From Streptomyces sp. A012304 (lineage in GTDB: Bacteria; Actinomycetota; Actinomycetes; Streptomycetales; Streptomycetaceae): a DNA stretch of 64,000 bases. The notes below the pieces were generated by a model, which saw only the letters and a list, made by a program, of their open reading frames with translations, was not told where the DNA came from and searched no databases. The stretch's first letter is position 1; each line of letters begins with the position of its first letter. The position numbers and the translations under genes were made by a program. Shown here piece after piece: positions 61,622-64,000 of this stretch. Location of the stretch: assembly GCF_026008495.1 (NCBI RefSeq), contig NZ_BQUN01000103.1, positions 181,585 to 245,584 of the forward strand, read 5' to 3'.

Positions 61622-61635
61622 TAGAACAGGTTCTA
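61622..61635. promoter_or_regulatory. KstR-like palindrome upstream of the acyl-CoA dehydrogenase
   Basis: TAGAACAGGTTCTA is a perfect 6-2-6 palindrome and fits the KstR consensus TnnAACnnGTTnnA, the TetR-family operator of actinobacterial sterol/fatty-acid catabolism. It lies between the acyl-CoA dehydrogenase and paaE. Confidence 0.75.
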
Positions 61636-61716
61636 GGAGAAGGGAACGGTGGGGGAAGGGCCGGCTGCTCTTCGGCGTCGAGGTGGCCCCGCCGGCGGCC
61701 GTCGTGTCCGCGTGGC

Positions 61717-62778
61717 TCAGCGGTCGAAGTCCAGCTCCACCGCCTCCGTCAGGGGATGCGACTGGCAGGCGAGGACATAGCCCGCCTCCGTCTCCTCCGG
61801 TTCCAGCGCGAAGTTGCGGTCCATCCGCACCTCGCCGGAGACCAGGAAGGCCCGGCAGGTCCCGCACACCCCGCCCTTGCAGGCGTAGGGGGCGTCGGCA
61901 CGGTTGCGCAGCACCGTCTCCAGCAGCGACTCCCCGTCCCGCACGGGCCAGCTGCCGGCCCGGCCGTCCAGGCGCGCCGTCACCGTGCTGTGCGCGGGCG
62001 CGTTCGTGGTGGCCGGGGGCGGGGTGAGGTCGACGTGGAAGATCTCCTCGTGGATCCGGGAGCGGGGGACACCTGTCTCCCGAAGCGCCCGCTCCGCGCC
62101 CTGCACCAGCCCGAGCGGCCCGCACAGGAACCATCCGGCCACGTCCGCCACGGGCAGCAGCGCCGGCAGCAGTTCTCTCAGCCGCTCCCGGTCCAGCCGC
62201 CCGGACGGCAGCCCGGTCTGCTGCTCCTCCCGGGAGAGCACGGTGACCAGCTGCAATCGCTGCGGATACCGGTCCTTGAGGTCGGCGACCTCCTCCAGGA
62301 ACATCGTCGAGGCGGCCGTCCGGTCGCTGCGGATCAGACAGAACCGCGCCCCGGGTTCACGCGCGAGCAGCGTGGAGACGATCGACAGCACCGGAGTGAT
62401 CCCGCTGCCGCCGACGATCGCCGCGTACAGGCCGGGAGCGGGATCGAGGGTGAACCGGCCCGCCGGGGTCATCACCTCCAGCTCGTCGCCGACGGCGATC
62501 TCCTTGAGCGCGTAGGTGGAGAAGGCCCCGCCGTCGACCAGCCGGACCCCGACCCGCAGGGTGCGCGGACCCTCGCCGTCCGGGGTGGGGGCGGGCGAGC
62601 AGATCGAGTACGTGCGCCGGATCTCGGTCCCGTCGACCACGCGCCGCAGGGCGAGGTGCTGACCCGCGGTGTGCCGGTACTCCTCGCGCAGTCCGGCGGG
62701 CACGGCGAGGGTGAGGGCGACGGAGTCGTCGGTGAGCCGGTCCACCGCGGCCACGCGCAGCGGGTGGAAGCGGGCCAT
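61717..62778 (-). CDS. paaE: Phenylacetyl-CoA epoxidase reductase subunit PaaE
   Basis: A 353-residue oxidoreductase. FAD/NAD ferredoxin-reductase domain with RTYSICSP (RxYS) and GSGITPVLSIVSTLL, then a C-terminal 2Fe-2S ferredoxin domain with CKGGVCGTCR and a later Cys in VLACQSHP. It passes electrons from NADPH to the PaaABCD epoxidase that makes ring-1,2-epoxyphenylacetyl-CoA. ATG at 62778 overlaps the paaD stop (TGATG). Confidence 0.94.
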   Translation of the reverse strand: MARFHPLRVAAVDRLTDDSVALTLAVPAGLREEYRHTAGQHLALRRVVDGTEIRRTYSICSPAPTPDGEGPRTLRVGVRLVDGGAFSTYALKEIAVGDELEVMTPAGRFTLDPAPGLYAAIVGGSGITPVLSIVSTLLAREPGARFCLIRSDRTAASTMFLEEVADLKDRYPQRLQLVTVLSREEQQTGLPSGRLDRERLRELLPALLPVADVAGWFLCGPLGLVQGAERALRETGVPRSRIHEEIFHVDLTPPPATTNAPAHSTVTARLDGRAGSWPVRDGESLLETVLRNRADAPYACKGGVCGTCRAFLVSGEVRMDRNFALEPEETEAGYVLACQSHPLTEAVELDFDR

Positions 62779-63317
62779 CACAACTCCTTGAAGTGGTCGA
62801 AGGGTTCACGACAGGCGAGGCAGCGGCGCAGCGCTTTGCACGCGGTGGAGGAGAAGCGGCTGAGCAGCTCGGTGTCGGCCGAGCCGCAGAGCGGGCAGGG
62901 GACGGGGTCCGTGTCCGGGGCCCCGCCCAGCGCGCGCGTGGGGCCCAGCGTCACCGGTACCGGTCCGGCCGCCTGCCGTACGCGCGGCGGCGCTATGCCG
63001 AACTCCCGCAGCTTGCGGCGTCCTTCGTCCGTGATGTCGTCCGTCGACCAGGCGGGGGTGAGCACCGTCCGCACGGTGACCTCGCGCACCCCGTGCTCGT
63101 GCAGCACCCGCTCGATGTCCAGGGACATCGCCTCCAGGGCCGGGCAGCCGGTGTAGGTCGGGGTCAGTTCCACCTCGACGGTGTCGGCGGCGGTGTCGCG
63201 CACCCGCACGGCACGCAGTACGCCGAGCTCCTGGAGCGTGAGCACGGGCAGCTCGGGGTCGGGTACCGAGCCGGCGACGGCGAGGAGTTCCGCCTCCAGC
63301 GGGGTGAGCGTCACCAT
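62778..63317 (-). CDS. paaD: Phenylacetyl-CoA epoxidase subunit PaaD
   Basis: A 179-residue DUF59/MIP18-type protein thought to help Fe-S assembly for the epoxidase. N-terminal VPDPELPVLTLQELGVLRAV and TPTYTGCPALEAM are signatures; the C-terminus has four zinc- or iron-type cysteines in CPLCGS and RRCLACREPFD. ATG at 63317 overlaps the paaC stop by seven bases. Confidence 0.94.
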   Translation of the reverse strand: MVTLTPLEAELLAVAGSVPDPELPVLTLQELGVLRAVRVRDTAADTVEVELTPTYTGCPALEAMSLDIERVLHEHGVREVTVRTVLTPAWSTDDITDEGRRKLREFGIAPPRVRQAAGPVPVTLGPTRALGGAPDTDPVPCPLCGSADTELLSRFSSTACKALRRCLACREPFDHFKEL

Positions 63318-64000
63318 GACGCCCCCGGGTGGCTGCGGTGCAGGTGCTGCATCTCGGCGAGCATCCGTCCGAAGGGCTCGGTGTGCAGGCCCTGGCGGCC
63401 CGCGCCCGCCGACCACGCCCCTGAGCGCGGGCCCTCGGGCACGGTCAGCGTGGCCCGGCGCAGCACCTGCGAGACCTGCTCCAGCCAGGCCGTCTCCAGC
63501 TCCGCCCAGTCGACGTCGACGCCGTCCACCGGCTGGAACATCTCGCCGGTGAACCGCCACAGGGCGTCGACGGCGACCCGCGTCCGCTCGTGGCTGTCCT
63601 CGGTGCCGTCCCCGAGGCGCAGGGTCCACTGCTCGGCGTGGTCGCGGTGGTAGGCGACCTCCTTGACCGCCTTCGCGGCGAGGCCCGCGAACGGGCCGTC
63701 TGTCGCCGCGAGCCGGTCGTAGAGCAGGTGCTGGTAGGTGGAGAAGTACAGCTGCCGGACGATGGTGTGGGCGAAGTCGCCGTTGGGCTGTTCCACCAGC
63801 TGCACATTGCGGAAGGCGCGTTCCTCGCGGAGATAGGCGAGGTCGTCCTCGTCGCCGGCCATCGACAGCAGGACGCGGGCCTGGCCGAGCAGGTCGAGGG
63901 CGATGTTGGCGAGGGCGACCTCCTCCTCCAGCACGGGCGCGTGGCCCATCCACTCCCCCAGGCGGTGGGAGAGCACCAGGGCGTCGTCGCCGAGGGCGAG
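63311..64000 (-). CDS. paaC: Phenylacetyl-CoA epoxidase subunit PaaC (5' end outside window)
   Basis: About 229 C-terminal residues of PaaC; the frame stays open to the right edge, which reads LALGDDALVLSHRLGEWMGH, so the start is outside. PaaC pairs with PaaA as structural subunit of the di-iron epoxidase. Motifs EEEVALANIALDLLGQAR and AYHRDHAEQW are present. paaA/paaB should follow upstream beyond the window. Confidence 0.95.
   Translation of the reverse strand, partial: LALGDDALVLSHRLGEWMGHAPVLEEEVALANIALDLLGQARVLLSMAGDEDDLAYLREERAFRNVQLVEQPNGDFAHTIVRQLYFSTYQHLLYDRLAATDGPFAGLAAKAVKEVAYHRDHAEQWTLRLGDGTEDSHERTRVAVDALWRFTGEMFQPVDGVDVDWAELETAWLEQVSQVLRRATLTVPEGPRSGAWSAGAGRQGLHTEPFGRMLAEMQHLHRSHPGASW

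Overview
The window is a high-GC actinobacterial chromosome segment, almost certainly Streptomyces. It has GTG/ATG starts, pervasive third-position G/C and the gene order conserved around the replication origin of this genus (sigma/anti-sigma, trxBA, parBA, rsmG, jag, yidC, yidD, rnpA, rpmH, dnaA, oriC, dnaN, gnd, recF, gyrB, gyrA). Reference to S. coelicolor or mycobacterial relatives below is from memory of those families, not from a search.

Layout. 1-4.8 kb: 3' part of a pseudokinase membrane protein, an ECF sigma factor with its zinc anti-sigma factor, and thioredoxin reductase/thioredoxin behind a SigR-type promoter. 4.8-11.7 kb, minus strand: a GNAT protein with an overlapping small ORF, parB-parA, rsmG, jag, yidC, yidD, rnpA and rpmH. 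12.1-19.1 kb: dnaA, a roughly 1.1 kb dnaA-dnaN gap with the DnaA boxes of oriC and two small tandem repeats, then dnaN, gnd, recF and a DUF721 gene. 19.5-25.3 kb: gyrB, gyrA, a DUF3566 membrane protein and tRNA-Ile.

25.6-41.3 kb is the more variable part. It holds a giant HTH-STAND-WD40 protein, a DUF6344 secreted protein, a DLW-39 peptide, a secreted/anchored protein convergent with a Ser/Thr kinase, an XRE regulator, tRNA-Ala, a peptidoglycan-binding membrane protein, a decayed polymorphic-toxin tail next to an intact SUKH immunity gene, and an iron-box-controlled peptide/nickel-type ABC system with a fused permease but no ATPase gene beside it.

41.3-57.4 kb returns to conserved cell-envelope and division genes: DUF5324, cyclophilin, rhomboid, crgA, DUF881, three class E sortases interleaved with a small membrane protein and pabA, then pknB-pbpA-rodA-pstP-fhaB-fhaA on the minus strand and tRNA-Leu. 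57.5-64 kb: DUF2252 protein, J-domain-like protein, rhodanese, an acyl-CoA dehydrogenase behind a KstR-like palindrome, and paaE-paaD-paaC (phenylacetyl-CoA epoxidase), the last cut by the window edge.

Working together: parS sites (six perfect, one degenerate) and several DnaA-box groups outside oriC are scattered through the window, tying replication initiation and segregation to this region. The pseudokinase at the left end, FhaA and PknB probably belong to one envelope-growth control circuit.
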